Positions 1 to 8,663 of a stretch of DNA of 64,000 nucleotides are shown piece after piece (position 1 is the first letter of the stretch; each line of letters begins with the position of its first letter). Source of the stretch: Vibrio diabolicus. GTDB taxonomy: Bacteria > Pseudomonadota > Gammaproteobacteria > Enterobacterales > Vibrionaceae. The stretch spans positions 620,001 through 684,000 of the forward strand of contig CCKK01000002.1 in the NCBI GenBank assembly GCA_001048675.1. The letters are read 5' to 3'. Both the position numbers and the translations under genes were made by a program. The notes beneath the pieces are model-generated. The model searched no databases, was not told the origin of the DNA, and worked only from the letters and a program-made list of their open reading frames with translations.

Positions 1-250
1 ATTATGGCTTTTAGTTTCCGTTTGTGTCCCTACAAACGTCGCATACCATATAAGGTACTGAACGGATGATTGTTTTGCAAATTGTAACCAGATTGTAAGG
101 TGAGCGTTCTCCAAAATCAGACAACCATCCAAGAACTGTGATGATGTGTAAGGTTTCCATCTCATTAACTAGAGTGTTTCTCAGTAATGGGACGTATCTC
201 TTTTTCAACTGTCTTTAAAAACCTCACTTCAAGTGTCGATTAAACCAGCT

Positions 251-266
251 ATCGAAACGTTTCGAT
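251..266. promoter_or_regulatory. RbsR-type operator, distal copy
   Basis: A perfect 16-bp palindrome, ATCGAAACGTTTCGAT, has the central AAACGTTT and CG-centred symmetry of LacI/GalR-family operators. It resembles the E. coli RbsR site, which I recall as carrying the same AAACGTTT core. An identical copy lies 129 bp downstream, centre to centre, which would allow looping by a dimer-of-dimers or cooperative binding. The likely ligand-responsive protein is the RbsR encoded at the end of this operon. Confidence 0.85.
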
Positions 267-379
267 GACAAAGTGTGACTCATGTACCTTTTTACTATTC
301 GATGACCCGTTAATTACGGATCATTCTCACACCTTATCGATCTCACTCTGGTCAAATTACCACAACGAATTATTATTTC

Positions 380-395
380 ATCGAAACGTTTCGAT
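380..395. promoter_or_regulatory. RbsR-type operator, proximal copy
   Basis: Second exact copy of the 16-bp palindrome ATCGAAACGTTTCGAT, 78 bp upstream of the rbsD start. With flanking bases it extends to an 18-bp palindrome (379-396). Its position fits repression of the rbsDACB transcript by the operon-encoded RbsR. Confidence 0.85.
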
Positions 396-473
396 GAGTT
401 TTCTGTTAATAACGAAAACACTTTAAAACAGGCGCTCATGGTTGTATGAACGTGTAACCGAAAGGTCGATGAG

Positions 474-950
474 ATGAAAAAAAGTACCCTAATTAACTCA
501 GATATTTCTTACTTAGTGGCGACGCTAGGCCACACCGATGAGATCACGATATGTGACGCTGGCCTGCCAATCCCTGAGCATGTACAGCGAATTGATTTGG
601 CGCTAACGCATGGCGTACCAAGTTTTCTTGATACTGTTCGCGTGATTCTATCTGAGTCGCAAATCGAAGGGGTCATCATTGCGGAAGAGTTTTCTGATGT
701 AAGCCCTGTTTTGCATCAAGCATTGCTTAACGAACTGAGCAAAGAGAGCGAAGAAACGGGTAAATCTATCGAGATCAGCTACGTGTCACATGAAGCATTT
801 AAAGCACGCACGGCACAAAGCCGCGCTGTCGTTCGAACTGGCGAATGCTCGCCATACGCGAACGTTATCTTTCAAGCGGGCGTGGTTTTTAAGCCAGAGA
901 TATTGAGGACAGATTATGACTCAAGCCATTCTACAACTGAGCGACATTGA
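474..950 (+). CDS. rbsD: D-ribose pyranase RbsD, with extended C-terminus
   Basis: RbsD converts beta-D-ribopyranose to the furanose form and so feeds imported ribose to ribokinase. The first 139 residues match the family along their length: the N-terminal SDIS and GHTDEI segments, [13 protein letters not shown], and the C-terminal [10 protein letters not shown] stretch whose Tyr and Asn contact the sugar in known RbsD proteins. Family members usually end within a few residues of this last segment (about 139 aa). Here the frame runs on for 19 more residues ([12 protein letters not shown]...) and ends 35 bp inside rbsA. One extra T in the run at 885-889 would restore a TAA just where the family normally stops, so this is either a stop-loss indel or a sequencing error. 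It is the first gene of rbsDACB, downstream of two RbsR-type operators. Confidence 0.93.
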   Translation: MKKSTLINSDISYLVATLGHTDEITICDAGLPIPEHVQRIDLALTHGVPSFLDTVRVILSESQIEGVIIAEEFSDVSPVLHQALLNELSKESEETGKSIEISYVSHEAFKARTAQSRAVVRTGECSPYANVIFQAGVVFKPEILRTDYDSSHSTTERH

Positions 951-2421
951 GAAAGCGTTCCCGGGCGTAAAAGCACTGGACAAAGCGAGCCTGAATGTTT
1001 ACCCAGGCCGTGTCATGGCGCTCATGGGAGAAAATGGAGCAGGCAAGTCAACATTGATGAAGGTGCTGACTGGCATCTATCACATGGATGCGGGTAGCAT
1101 CCAATATCAAGGCCAACCTGCCGCGTTTAAAGGGCCGCGTGACTCTCAGGAAGCGGGCATCAGCATCATTCACCAAGAATTGAACTTGATCCCTGAACTG
1201 ACGATTGCTGAAAACATCTATCTAGGTCGTGAATTTACCGGCACGATGGGGCGTATTCAGTGGGGCAAGATGTATGAAGAAGCAGACAAGTTGCTTCAAC
1301 GCCTTAACGTAAAGCACTCATCGAAAACGTTGCTTGGTGATTTGAGCCTAGGTGAACAGCAAATGGTGGAGATCGCGAAAGCGCTTTCGTTTGAATCGAA
1401 AGTCATCATTATGGATGAGCCAACTGACGCGCTGACTGATACCGAGACGGAGTCACTATTTAAAGTGATCAACGAGCTTCGAGAGCAGGGCTGCGGCATC
1501 GTTTACATCTCACACCGTCTTAAAGAAATCTTTGAAATCTGTGACGACATTACGGTGCTTCGTGACGGTAAATTTATCGGTGAGTGCAAGGTGTCCGACA
1601 CTGATGAAGACGGCCTGATCGAAATGATGGTTGGTCGTAAGTTAGAAGAGCAATACCCACGTATTGATGTGCGACATGGCGAAACTTGCCTTGAAGTGAT
1701 TGGCCTGACTGGCTCTGGCGTTCACGATGTGAGCTTCACGCTGAAACGCGGTGAAATTTTGGGTATTTCTGGTTTGATGGGGGCAGGCCGCACCGAACTG
1801 ATGAAAGTAATTTATGGCGCGTTGCCAAGTGAACATGGTGTTATCAACCTCGATAACAAAACCATTAACCCGGTTAGCCCACAAGATGGCTTAGCAAATG
1901 GCATCGCTTATATCTCTGAAGACCGCAAAGGCGATGGCTTGGTGTTAGGTCTCTCGGTTAAGGAGAATATGTCACTTTGTTCTCTCAATCATTTGACTAA
2001 AGGCTTCCAAATCCAACATAGCGACGAAGTGATTGCCGTGGAAGATTTTATCAAGCTATTTAATATCAAAACCCCTACGCGCGACCAAATCATTGGTAAC
2101 TTATCCGGCGGTAACCAGCAAAAAGTGGCGATCGCGAAAGGGTTAATGACCAAACCTAAAGTTCTGATTCTCGATGAGCCAACACGTGGCGTCGATGTCG
2201 GTGCGAAAAAAGAAATTTATCAACTCATCAACAAGTTCAAAGCCGAAGGCATGAGCATCATCTTGGTGTCTTCCGAGATGCCAGAAGTGCTGGGTATGAG
2301 TGACCGCATTCTGGTTATGCATGAAGGTCGTATTACTGGCAAATTCGATGCGAAAGACGCCGATCAAGAAAAATTACTCGCCTGTGCCGTAGGCAAAAAG
2401 ATCAATGAGGAAGCAGCATGA
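916..2421 (+). CDS. rbsA: Ribose ABC transporter, ATP-binding protein RbsA
   Basis: Cytoplasmic ATPase of the ribose importer, working with permease RbsC and binding protein RbsB. At 501 residues it is the normal length for sugar ABC proteins with two fused ATPase domains. Domain 1 has Walker [10 protein letters not shown] (about residues 38-46), signature LSLGEQQ and Walker B VIIMDEPT. Domain 2 has the degenerate P-loop GLMGAGRTE typical of this subfamily, a canonical LSGGNQQK signature and Walker [13 protein letters not shown]. The start overlaps the extended end of rbsD. If rbsD had its usual stop, the two genes would be about 25 bp apart. The gene end overlaps the rbsC start by 4 bp (ATGA), indicating translational coupling. 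Confidence 0.97.
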   Translation: MTQAILQLSDIEKAFPGVKALDKASLNVYPGRVMALMGENGAGKSTLMKVLTGIYHMDAGSIQYQGQPAAFKGPRDSQEAGISIIHQELNLIPELTIAENIYLGREFTGTMGRIQWGKMYEEADKLLQRLNVKHSSKTLLGDLSLGEQQMVEIAKALSFESKVIIMDEPTDALTDTETESLFKVINELREQGCGIVYISHRLKEIFEICDDITVLRDGKFIGECKVSDTDEDGLIEMMVGRKLEEQYPRIDVRHGETCLEVIGLTGSGVHDVSFTLKRGEILGISGLMGAGRTELMKVIYGALPSEHGVINLDNKTINPVSPQDGLANGIAYISEDRKGDGLVLGLSVKENMSLCSLNHLTKGFQIQHSDEVIAVEDFIKLFNIKTPTRDQIIGNLSGGNQQKVAIAKGLMTKPKVLILDEPTRGVDVGAKKEIYQLINKFKAEGMSIILVSSEMPEVLGMSDRILVMHEGRITGKFDAKDADQEKLLACAVGKKINEEAA

Positions 2422-3401
2422 GTACTAATACCATGAGCAAACCAACCGAAGCTAGCAGCAAGAAGTTGTTCACAAAAGAGTGGTTGATTGAGCAAAAATC
2501 ACTGATAGCACTGATTTTTTTGATTGTTGTTGTGTCATTTTTGAACCCGAACTTCTTTACGGTCGACAACATTCTCAACATTCTTCGTCAAACCTCAGTG
2601 AATGCCATTATCGCGGTAGGTATGACACTGGTTATTTTAACCGCAGGCATCGACTTGAGTGTTGGTTCCGTACTGGCGCTATGTGGTGCCTTTGCGGCAA
2701 GCATGATTGCGCTTGAAGTCCCGGTGCTGGTGGCGGTTCCGACTGCTTTAGTCGCAGGTGCAGCGTTAGGTGCAATTAGCGGCATCATCATTGCGAAGGG
2801 CAAAGTACAGGCCTTTATCGCTACGCTGGTTACCATGACGTTACTACGCGGTGTGACTATGGTGTACACCGAAGGTCGTCCAATCTCGACAGGTTTTACT
2901 GACACAGCTGATGCGTTTGCATGGTTCGGTACCGGCTACGCGCTAGGTATTCCAGTACCTGTTTGGTTGATGGTAGTTGTATTCGCTGCGGCTTGGTACC
3001 TACTTAACCACACTCGCTTTGGTCGCTACGTTTATGCACTAGGTGGCAACGAATCAGCGACTCGTCTATCTGGTATCAATGTAGACCGAGTGAAGATTGG
3101 TGTATACGCAATCTGCGGTATGCTGGCAGCGCTTGCAGGCATCATCGTGACTTCTCGTCTATCTTCCGCTCAGCCAACAGCGGGTATGGGCTACGAGCTA
3201 GACGCTATCGCAGCGGTTGTTCTTGGCGGTACCAGCTTGATGGGCGGTAAAGGCCGTATCATGGGTACCTTGATTGGTGCGCTGATCATCGGTTTCTTGA
3301 ACAATGCTCTTAACCTACTTGATGTTTCTTCTTACTACCAAATGATTGCCAAAGCAGTGGTTATCTTGCTCGCAGTACTGGTAGACAACAAAAACAAATA
3401 A
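2418..3401 (+). CDS. rbsC: Ribose ABC transporter permease RbsC
   Basis: Inner-membrane permease of the ribose importer (327 aa, BPD_transp_2 family). It has a hydrophilic N-terminus of about 30 residues, then many hydrophobic segments. Family landmarks seen include [28 protein letters not shown], the cytoplasmic [12 protein letters not shown] loop that contacts the ATPase, and [15 protein letters not shown] near the C-terminus. The start codon overlaps the rbsA stop. A hairpin separates it from rbsB. Confidence 0.97.
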   Translation: MSTNTMSKPTEASSKKLFTKEWLIEQKSLIALIFLIVVVSFLNPNFFTVDNILNILRQTSVNAIIAVGMTLVILTAGIDLSVGSVLALCGAFAASMIALEVPVLVAVPTALVAGAALGAISGIIIAKGKVQAFIATLVTMTLLRGVTMVYTEGRPISTGFTDTADAFAWFGTGYALGIPVPVWLMVVVFAAAWYLLNHTRFGRYVYALGGNESATRLSGINVDRVKIGVYAICGMLAALAGIIVTSRLSSAQPTAGMGYELDAIAAVVLGGTSLMGGKGRIMGTLIGALIIGFLNNALNLLDVSSYYQMIAKAVVILLAVLVDNKNK

Positions 3402-3431
3402 TCCATAACCATTAAATCCTGAATACAAACC

Positions 3432-3455
3432 GAGCCAGTGGGCGTGTGCTGGCTC
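3432..3455 (+). promoter_or_regulatory. Hairpin between rbsC and rbsB
   Basis: A perfect 7-bp stem (GAGCCAG / CTGGCTC) encloses a 10-base loop in the rbsC-rbsB gap, just before the rbsB ribosome binding site. It has no T run, so it is unlikely to terminate. Stem-loops at this spot in other importer operons protect or set the 5' end of the abundant binding-protein mRNA. That role is inferred here. Confidence 0.5.
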
Positions 3456-3478
3456 ACCCTACACAAAGGACTAGAACG

Positions 3479-4357
3479 ATGAAAAAACTTGCAACTCTTA
3501 TCTCTGCTGCACTTCTTTCTTCCACTGTATCAGTAGCGGCACAAGCCCAAGATACGATGGCGATTGTGGTTTCGACGCTAAACAACCCGTTCTTCGTAAC
3601 GATGAAAGACGGTGCGGAAGCTAAAGCGAAAGAATTGGGGTACGACTTAATTGTACTGGACTCGCAAAATGACCCGAGCAAAGAACTGTCGAACATCGAG
3701 GATTTAAGTATTCGCGGTGTAAAAGCAATTCTTATCAACCCAACGGATTCTGATGCTGTGTCTAATGCGATTCGTATGGCGAACCGTTCTAAGATCCCTG
3801 TATTGACACTAGACCGTGGCGCAAGCCGTGGTGAAGTCGTGAGTCACATCGCGTCCGACAACGTGATCGGTGGTGAAATGGCAGGCCACTACATCATGGA
3901 AAAAGTTGGCGAAAAAGCAAAAGTAATTCAGCTTGAAGGTATTGCGGGCACATCGGCGGCGCGCGAGCGTGGTGAAGGTTTCATGAATGCCGTGAAGGGC
4001 AGCGATATGGATCTTCTTGCCAGCCAGCCAGCAGACTTTGACCGTACTAAAGGCCTAAACGTGATGGAAAACCTACTCGCGGCTAACCCTGATGTACAAG
4101 CGGTGTTCGCACAGAATGATGAAATGGCGCTAGGTGCACTTCGCGCCGTTCAAGCTTCTGGCAAAGACGTCGTTATCGTTGGTTTTGATGGCACGGAAGA
4201 CGGCATTGCCGCAGTTAACCGTGGCAAGCTAGCAGCAACCATCGCACAGCAACCAGATCTTATCGGTGCTTTAGGTGTTGAAACGGCTGACAAAGTCTTG
4301 AAAGGTGAAAAAGTAGAAGAATACATTCCGGTACCACTAAAAGTAGTGACTAAATAA
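3479..4357 (+). CDS. rbsB: Ribose ABC transporter, periplasmic binding protein RbsB
   Basis: Periplasmic D-ribose-binding protein (Peripla_BP_4 family) that delivers ribose to RbsA/RbsC and, in enterics, to the Trg chemoreceptor. I start it at the ATG preceded by AAAGGA, giving about 292 residues. An upstream in-frame start at 3446 would place 11 extra residues before the signal peptide. Signal peptide: [24 protein letters not shown], probably cut after AQA. The mature start [15 protein letters not shown] and the segments [35 protein letters not shown] and [12 protein letters not shown] match RbsB closely, including ligand-contact Asn, Arg and Asp positions. Confidence 0.97.
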   Translation: MKKLATLISAALLSSTVSVAAQAQDTMAIVVSTLNNPFFVTMKDGAEAKAKELGYDLIVLDSQNDPSKELSNIEDLSIRGVKAILINPTDSDAVSNAIRMANRSKIPVLTLDRGASRGEVVSHIASDNVIGGEMAGHYIMEKVGEKAKVIQLEGIAGTSAARERGEGFMNAVKGSDMDLLASQPADFDRTKGLNVMENLLAANPDVQAVFAQNDEMALGALRAVQASGKDVVIVGFDGTEDGIAAVNRGKLAATIAQQPDLIGALGVETADKVLKGEKVEEYIPVPLKVVTK

Positions 4358-4391
4358 GTTTGACGTTCAATAAAACGTCCTAATTTTTGCT

Positions 4392-4427
4392 CTCTCCTCC
4401 GTTTATATCTGTCGTTTAGGAGGAGAG
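4392..4427 (+). terminator. Stem-loop after rbsB
   Basis: A 9-bp perfect stem (CTCTCCTCC / GGAGGAGAG) with an 18-base loop lies 35 bp after the rbsB stop. It lacks a following T run, so it may act as a 3' stabiliser or partial terminator that lowers rbsK-rbsR expression relative to rbsB. Confidence 0.55.
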
Positions 4428-4434
4428 GGCAAAC

Positions 4435-4519
4435 ATACCCAAGAGACTTAAAAATGCAGGGTATAGATGCCTTTGACTTTTTATCGTGACTCCTTCGTTA
4501 GGAAGAGAAGTTAAAGTCA
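4435..4519. repeat. Imperfect inverted-repeat segment before rbsK
   Basis: Two nested or adjacent inverted repeats: ATACCC (4435-4440) with GGGTAT (4459-4464), and TGACTTT (4474-4480) with AAAGTCA (4513-4519). The ataccc/gggtat ends resemble those of the palindromic element at 51401-51456. This suggests members of a dispersed intergenic repeat family, but I cannot verify that from one window. Confidence 0.35.
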
Positions 4520-4582
4520 TCTAATGTATTTTCCAAAATAGTTTTTCAAAAAAAGGGTTCATTCAGAACCGAGGATAACCGT

Positions 4583-5500
4583 ATGAATAAGTTAGTGGTG
4601 TTAGGTAGTGTAAACGCTGACCATGTTCTTCAAGTGCCTTCTTTCCCTCGCCCTGGCGAAACGCTACATGGTCGCAACTATCAAGTTATCCCAGGTGGCA
4701 AAGGTGCCAACCAAGCTGTTGCTGCAGCTCGACTCAAGGCTGATATTGGCTTTATTGCTTGTGTAGGCGATGACTCGTTCGGCATCAATATTCGTGAAAA
4801 CTTCAATATGGACGGCATCAACATCACAGGTGTGAAGATGCAACCAAACTGCCCAACTGGCATTGCGATGATTCAAGTGTCGGATAGTGGTGAAAACAGC
4901 ATTTGTATTTCAGCAGAAGCGAATGCCAAATTGACAGCAGAAGCGATTGAGCCAGATTTAGATCGCATTCGCCAAGCGGATTACCTGCTGATGCAATTAG
5001 AAACGCCGATGTGCGGCATTGAGAAAGCCGCGCGAATCGCGAAAGATGCCAAAACCAATGTCATTCTGAACCCAGCGCCAGCTCGTGAACTGTCAGACGA
5101 ACTGCTTGCTTGTATTGATGTCATTACACCAAATGAAACCGAAGCTGAAGTGTTGACGGGGGTAACGGTAACGGATAATGACAGCGCGCAAGAAGCGGCG
5201 AATGTGCTTCATAGCAAAGGTATCGAAATTGTCATGATCACTCTCGGTGCGAAGGGTGTTTGGTTAAGTCAAAATGGTAGAGGTGAGCTCATCCCGGGGT
5301 TCCGTGTTGACGCGACTGATACCACCGCAGCAGGGGATACGTTTAATGGGGCATTCGTCACTGGCCTGTTAGAGGATTTACCTTTAGAATCAGCAATTAA
5401 GTTTGCACATGCGGCGGCTGCAATTTCTGTGACCCGCTTTGGCGCGCAGACGTCGATCCCAACTCGCGAAGAGGTGGACGCGTTTCTCGCTGCACAATAG
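4583..5500 (+). CDS. rbsK: Ribokinase RbsK
   Basis: Phosphorylates D-ribose to ribose 5-phosphate in the cytoplasm, completing ribose entry into the pentose phosphate pool. The 305 residues have PfkB-family hallmarks: GSVNADHV at the N-terminus, PGGKGANQAVAAARL (signature 1, near residue 40), NPAPA, ITPNETEAE, TLGAKGVW, and signature 2 DTTAAGDTFNGAF containing the catalytic Asp of the AAGD motif. A good ribosome binding site (GAGG) precedes the ATG. A roughly 225-bp gap with stem-loops separates it from rbsB, and rbsR follows after 33 bp. Confidence 0.97.
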   Translation: MNKLVVLGSVNADHVLQVPSFPRPGETLHGRNYQVIPGGKGANQAVAAARLKADIGFIACVGDDSFGINIRENFNMDGINITGVKMQPNCPTGIAMIQVSDSGENSICISAEANAKLTAEAIEPDLDRIRQADYLLMQLETPMCGIEKAARIAKDAKTNVILNPAPARELSDELLACIDVITPNETEAEVLTGVTVTDNDSAQEAANVLHSKGIEIVMITLGAKGVWLSQNGRGELIPGFRVDATDTTAAGDTFNGAFVTGLLEDLPLESAIKFAHAAAAISVTRFGAQTSIPTREEVDAFLAAQ

Positions 5501-5533
5501 GGCTTAAACGCCTCATTAATTAGGAGTAATAAC

Positions 5534-6556
5534 ATGGCGACGATGAAAGACATCGCAAAACTGGCAGGGGTTTCCACTTCAACAGTGAGCCATGTTATTA
5601 ACAAGACGCGTTTTGTGAGTGAAGAGATCTCCGAACGCGTCAATAATGCCGCAAAAGAACTCAACTACTATGCGCCATCAGCTTTGGCGCGTAGCCTCAA
5701 AGTCAATCGTACCAAAACCATTGGTATGCTAGTGACAACTTCAACCAACCCATTCTTTGGCGAAGTCGTAAAAGGCGTCGAACGCAGTTGCTATCACAAA
5801 GGCTATAGTCTCATTCTATGTAACACAGAAGGTGATAATGAACGCATGCGCCAATCCATTAATACGCTTTTGCAAAAGCGTGTCGATGGTTTGATCTTGA
5901 TGTGCTCCTCGCTAGAAGGGGAGCGTATCGATGTATTTGAGCGTTATCCTGATATCCCAGTCGTGGTGATGGATTGGGGGCCGATGCTGTTTACGAGCGA
6001 TAAAATTCAAGATAACTCGCTTCGTGGCGGTTACCTAGCGGCGAAATACCTGATTGATTGCGGCCACACAGAAATAGGATGTATCACCGGCCCTTTGATT
6101 AAACACCAAGCACAAATGCGATACGAAGGTTACAAACGTGCGATGAACGAAGCTGGCTTGGAATTTAATGCTAACTGGATAATTGAATCGGACTTCGAAT
6201 GTGAAGGCGGATATCAAGCATTTATGAAAATGGCGCAGCGAGGCACCTTACCCAGCTCGATTTTCGTTTCCAATGATATGATGGCGATGGGTGTGATTAA
6301 CGCCGCAAATGAGCTCAATATTAAAGTCCCGGAACAGATTTCAATCATCGGTTACGATGACATACATATCGCGAAGTTCATGTCGCCATCACTCACCACA
6401 ATTCACCAGCCTAAATACCGTCTTGGGCAAGCTGCCGTGGAAACGCTTGTCCGAAAACTGGATGATAAATCAACAGAAGCGCAAGTCGTGCAATTAGAAC
6501 CTACCTTAGTTGAACGAAAAAGTGTCAAGATATTAAAGTCAAGCAGCACTAGATGA
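5534..6556 (+). CDS. rbsR: LacI-family ribose operon repressor RbsR
   Basis: Transcriptional repressor of the rbs operon, released by ribose or a derivative. The 340 residues have an N-terminal LacI helix-turn-helix and hinge (MKDIAKLAGVSTSTVSHVIN at residues 4-23, then PSALARSLKVNRTKTIGML), followed by a periplasmic-binding-protein-like sensor domain (TSTNPFFGEVVKGVE, FVSNDMMAMGVINAA, ISIIGYDDI). RBS AGGAG lies 9 bases upstream of the ATG. The operators at 251 and 380 are the obvious targets, and I saw no matching palindrome in front of rbsK or rbsR. Confidence 0.95.
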   Translation: MATMKDIAKLAGVSTSTVSHVINKTRFVSEEISERVNNAAKELNYYAPSALARSLKVNRTKTIGMLVTTSTNPFFGEVVKGVERSCYHKGYSLILCNTEGDNERMRQSINTLLQKRVDGLILMCSSLEGERIDVFERYPDIPVVVMDWGPMLFTSDKIQDNSLRGGYLAAKYLIDCGHTEIGCITGPLIKHQAQMRYEGYKRAMNEAGLEFNANWIIESDFECEGGYQAFMKMAQRGTLPSSIFVSNDMMAMGVINAANELNIKVPEQISIIGYDDIHIAKFMSPSLTTIHQPKYRLGQAAVETLVRKLDDKSTEAQVVQLEPTLVERKSVKILKSSSTR

Positions 6557-6670
6557 CCTGTGATGTTGAGCTAAAAAATCAAAAAAGTCGTTTCTCTTTA
6601 TACTATAAAGCCTTACTATCACCATTGATTATAAATAAAAATATTAATTGTTGTCTGGCGGATTAGTTAA

Positions 6671-6890
6671 ATGTTATCAAAAGGTTACGCTAAGTTCTCC
6701 GTAAAGCATCCTTGGTTTCACCGAGTTAATGTTATTGCGGTCATACTGATTTTTTTTGTTGAGCTGTTATCAGCTCTTGGTGAATGAAGCATTCGAGTAC
6801 GCAATTGGGTTTGTTATTACACTTTTGGCGTCAGCTTTATTTGCATCAGCTTCCGCATTCAAAAAGCGCTATTTAGGTTTGGATTCTTAG
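6671..6890 (+). pseudogene. Frameshifted small membrane-protein gene
   Basis: From the ATG at 6671 the frame gives a 38-residue product starting MLSKGYAKFSVKHPWFHRVN and stopping at 6787. The next frame then continues without a break as VNEAFEYAIGFVITLLASALFASASAFKK and ends at a TAG (6888-6890). Removing one base between about 6750 and 6779 joins them into a plausible protein of about 72 residues with two hydrophobic segments. The stretch holds a run of eight T (6750-6757), a likely slippage or sequencing-error site. I do not recognise the family. The start has no strong ribosome binding site. Confidence 0.6.
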
Positions 6891-6972
6891 GCGTGTTAAT
6901 TTCCAAGCGGTTCAATTGAGTCATTTATTGCTTTCAAGCAAATATTGAACTGAATTATGATCGAGTGCATCA

Positions 6973-6997
6973 AGAGGGGGACAAATGTCCTCCTTTT
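6973..6997 (+). terminator. Possible terminator upstream of pnuC
   Basis: A G-rich strand (AGAGGGGGAC) pairs with GTCCTCCT across a short loop, followed by a run of five T. It lies about 60 bp before the pnuC start, so it could end the upstream transcript or act as a leader attenuator of pnuC. The stem needs a G-U pair and a tight loop, so strength is uncertain. Confidence 0.45.
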
Positions 6998-7057
6998 TGT
7001 TAGGTGTCACGCCCTAATATAGGCATATTCCCAAACAAAATAATAAAGGACATCGAC

Positions 7058-7789
7058 ATGGACCTACTTGCCTTACTCGATATAAACAACACCCTGGTTA
7101 ACATTCCAATTGGCGGCGGTTACGCAATGAGTTGGATCGAAGCTTTCGGTACGGTTTTTGGATTGCTTTGCATTTGGTTTGCTAGCCAAGAAAAAACCAT
7201 CAACTACTTATTCGGTTTGCTGAATGTCACTCTTTTTGCCGTTATCTTTTTCCAAATTCAGTTATACGGATTATTACTTCTTCAACTGTTTTTCTTCTGT
7301 GCGAACATTTACGGTTGGTATGCGTGGACTCGTCCAAACGCGGAAGGTGAAACGCTGGAAGTACGCTGGTTAAACAAACAGAAACTCATCGCCACTGCTT
7401 CTATTAGCGTTGTGTCTATCGCGTTGTTAACCATCTACATCGACCCTTTTTTCTTTGCATTAGCAAACATTGCTGTTGATAGCTTGAATCTCTTTGGTGC
7501 AGGTTTGGCTGATCCGGTACTTGAACCTGATGCGTTCCCGTTTTGGGATGCAACCATGACAGTACTTTCTGTTGTTGCACAAATTCTGATGACACGTAAA
7601 TATGTGGAAAACTGGATTCTTTGGGTTGTGATTAACATCATCAGTGTTGGCATCTACGCGACACAGGGTGTTTATGCGATGTCTGTTCAGTATGCGATTT
7701 TGATGTTCATTGCTGCCAATGGTACGCGTGAATGGGCCCGTAGCGCCAAGCGCAATGGCGATAAAACCTTAGCTCAAGCTGCAGCTTAA
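7058..7789 (+). CDS. pnuC: Nicotinamide riboside transporter PnuC
   Basis: Inner-membrane facilitator for uptake of nicotinamide riboside, an NAD precursor. The 243-residue protein is hydrophobic with about seven membrane segments and matches enterobacterial PnuC along its length: IPIGGGYAMSWIEAFGT, EKTINYLFGLLNVTLF, FFQIQLYG, the WYAW motif in ANIYGWYAW, DAFPFWDATMTVLS, TRKYVENWILWVVIN and GVYAMSVQYAIL. I start it at the ATG with AAAGGA 7 bases upstream. A frame open from 7004 has no supporting signal. The next gene, a nucleoside phosphorylase, begins 10 bp after its stop, implying co-transcription and phosphorolytic use of the imported nucleoside. Confidence 0.93.
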   Translation: MDLLALLDINNTLVNIPIGGGYAMSWIEAFGTVFGLLCIWFASQEKTINYLFGLLNVTLFAVIFFQIQLYGLLLLQLFFFCANIYGWYAWTRPNAEGETLEVRWLNKQKLIATASISVVSIALLTIYIDPFFFALANIAVDSLNLFGAGLADPVLEPDAFPFWDATMTVLSVVAQILMTRKYVENWILWVVINIISVGIYATQGVYAMSVQYAILMFIAANGTREWARSAKRNGDKTLAQAAA

Positions 7790-7799
7790 GGAACGAAAA

Positions 7800-8531
7800 A
7801 TGGCGAAACAACCTCATATTGGTGTTGATGAAACACAAGTCGCTCCTCTCGTCATTGTATGTGGTGAGCCAGACCGAGCTAATCGTATTGCCGCATTATT
7901 GGATGATGCAGAAATGATCTCGGAAAATCGCGAGTACCGTGTTTTTACTGGCAAATACAAAGACCAGCCTGTTTCAGTATGCAGCACAGGCATCGGCGCC
8001 CCATCGATGATCATCGCAGTTGAAGAGCTAAAACAGTGCGGTGTCACTCATGTAGTACGTGTTGGATCGGCCGGTGCGATGCAATCAGGCATTCAGCTTG
8101 GCGAGCTAATCATTGCCGAAGGTGCGGTAAGAGATGAAGGCGGCTCCAAAGCGTATGTGGATTCGGCTTATCCGGCGTACGCAAGCTTTTCCTTATTAAA
8201 GGAAGTTGAGCGTTACCTGTCAGTACAAGAGGCGCGTTATCATTTCGGTGTGGTACGTTCTCACGACAGTTTCTATACCGATGACGAAGATGCGATATGC
8301 CAATACTGGAACAAGAAGGGCGTCTTAGGTGCCGATATGGAAACCTCAGCTCTGTTTGCCGTTGGCCGATTACGTGGCCTTCATGTGGCTTCGATCTTAA
8401 ATAACGTCGTTTTGTATCAACAAGATGTGAAAGAAGGGGTTGGCCAGTACGTTGATGAAGCGAAAGTAATGATGCAAGGTGAGAAGCTTGCTGCAATGAC
8501 GGCGTTAGAAGCGCTGATTGCTCAGAGATAG
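7800..8531 (+). CDS. Nucleoside phosphorylase (PNP/UDP family)
   Basis: Cytoplasmic enzyme of the PNP_UDP_1 family, which splits a nucleoside with phosphate into base and (deoxy)ribose 1-phosphate. Seen in its 243 residues: phosphate-binding segment VCGEPDRANRI (about residues 20-30), STGIGAPSMIIAVEEL, VVRVGSAGAM, and the sugar-binding GADMETSALFAVGRL near residue 180, whose Met-Glu is the family ribose-contact motif. Substrate is not settled: it resembles uridine phosphorylase-like members more than DeoD. Being 10 bp behind pnuC, it may act on nicotinamide riboside or another nucleoside brought in by PnuC; this is inferred. Confidence 0.87.
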   Translation: MAKQPHIGVDETQVAPLVIVCGEPDRANRIAALLDDAEMISENREYRVFTGKYKDQPVSVCSTGIGAPSMIIAVEELKQCGVTHVVRVGSAGAMQSGIQLGELIIAEGAVRDEGGSKAYVDSAYPAYASFSLLKEVERYLSVQEARYHFGVVRSHDSFYTDDEDAICQYWNKKGVLGADMETSALFAVGRLRGLHVASILNNVVLYQQDVKEGVGQYVDEAKVMMQGEKLAAMTALEALIAQR

Positions 8532-8571
8532 TCCGTACTAACTTCAGTAACTCTTATAAATCAATGAATGT

Positions 8572-8599
8572 AAAGCGACAGGCCACTGTCGCTTTTTTA
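8572..8599 (+). terminator. Rho-independent terminator
   Basis: A 9-bp stem (AAAGCGACA / TGTCGCTTT) with a 6-base loop and a T-rich tail lies 41 bp after the phosphorylase stop and closes the pnuC operon. Confidence 0.88.
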
Positions 8600-8663
8600 T
8601 TTGGTGTTACGGGGTACAATCCACCTGAGATAGTTATCAGTAACTTTTCTGAGAGAGCAGAGA

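Larger units (their letters stand above)
1..473. other. Left-edge intergenic region and rbs promoter region
   Basis: No convincing gene lies here. A 65-codon minus-strand frame (208 to 11) is open but has only a TTG start and no clear ribosome binding site, so I do not call it. The right half, from about 230 to 473, holds two identical palindromic operators and must contain the promoter of the ribose operon. I could not place the -35 and -10 boxes with confidence. Confidence 0.6.

Noticed and set aside
11..208. 65-codon minus-strand reading frame at the left edge
   Set aside because: TTG start only, no ribosome binding site, no recognised family; the sequence looks protein-like but evidence is too weak to call.
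4434..4582. Possible small RNA before rbsK
   Set aside because: Only weak stems and no promoter or T-run terminator could be placed.
5269..5664. 131-codon minus-strand frame across rbsK-rbsR
   Set aside because: Fully antisense to two certain genes with normal codon patterns.
7004..7057. Upstream 18-residue extension of PnuC
   Set aside because: PnuC homologues begin at the MDLLALL-type start, which has a good ribosome binding site.
6973..7057. Riboswitch upstream of pnuC
   Set aside because: The G-rich hairpin and short leader match no riboswitch fold I know; only a possible terminator is listed.
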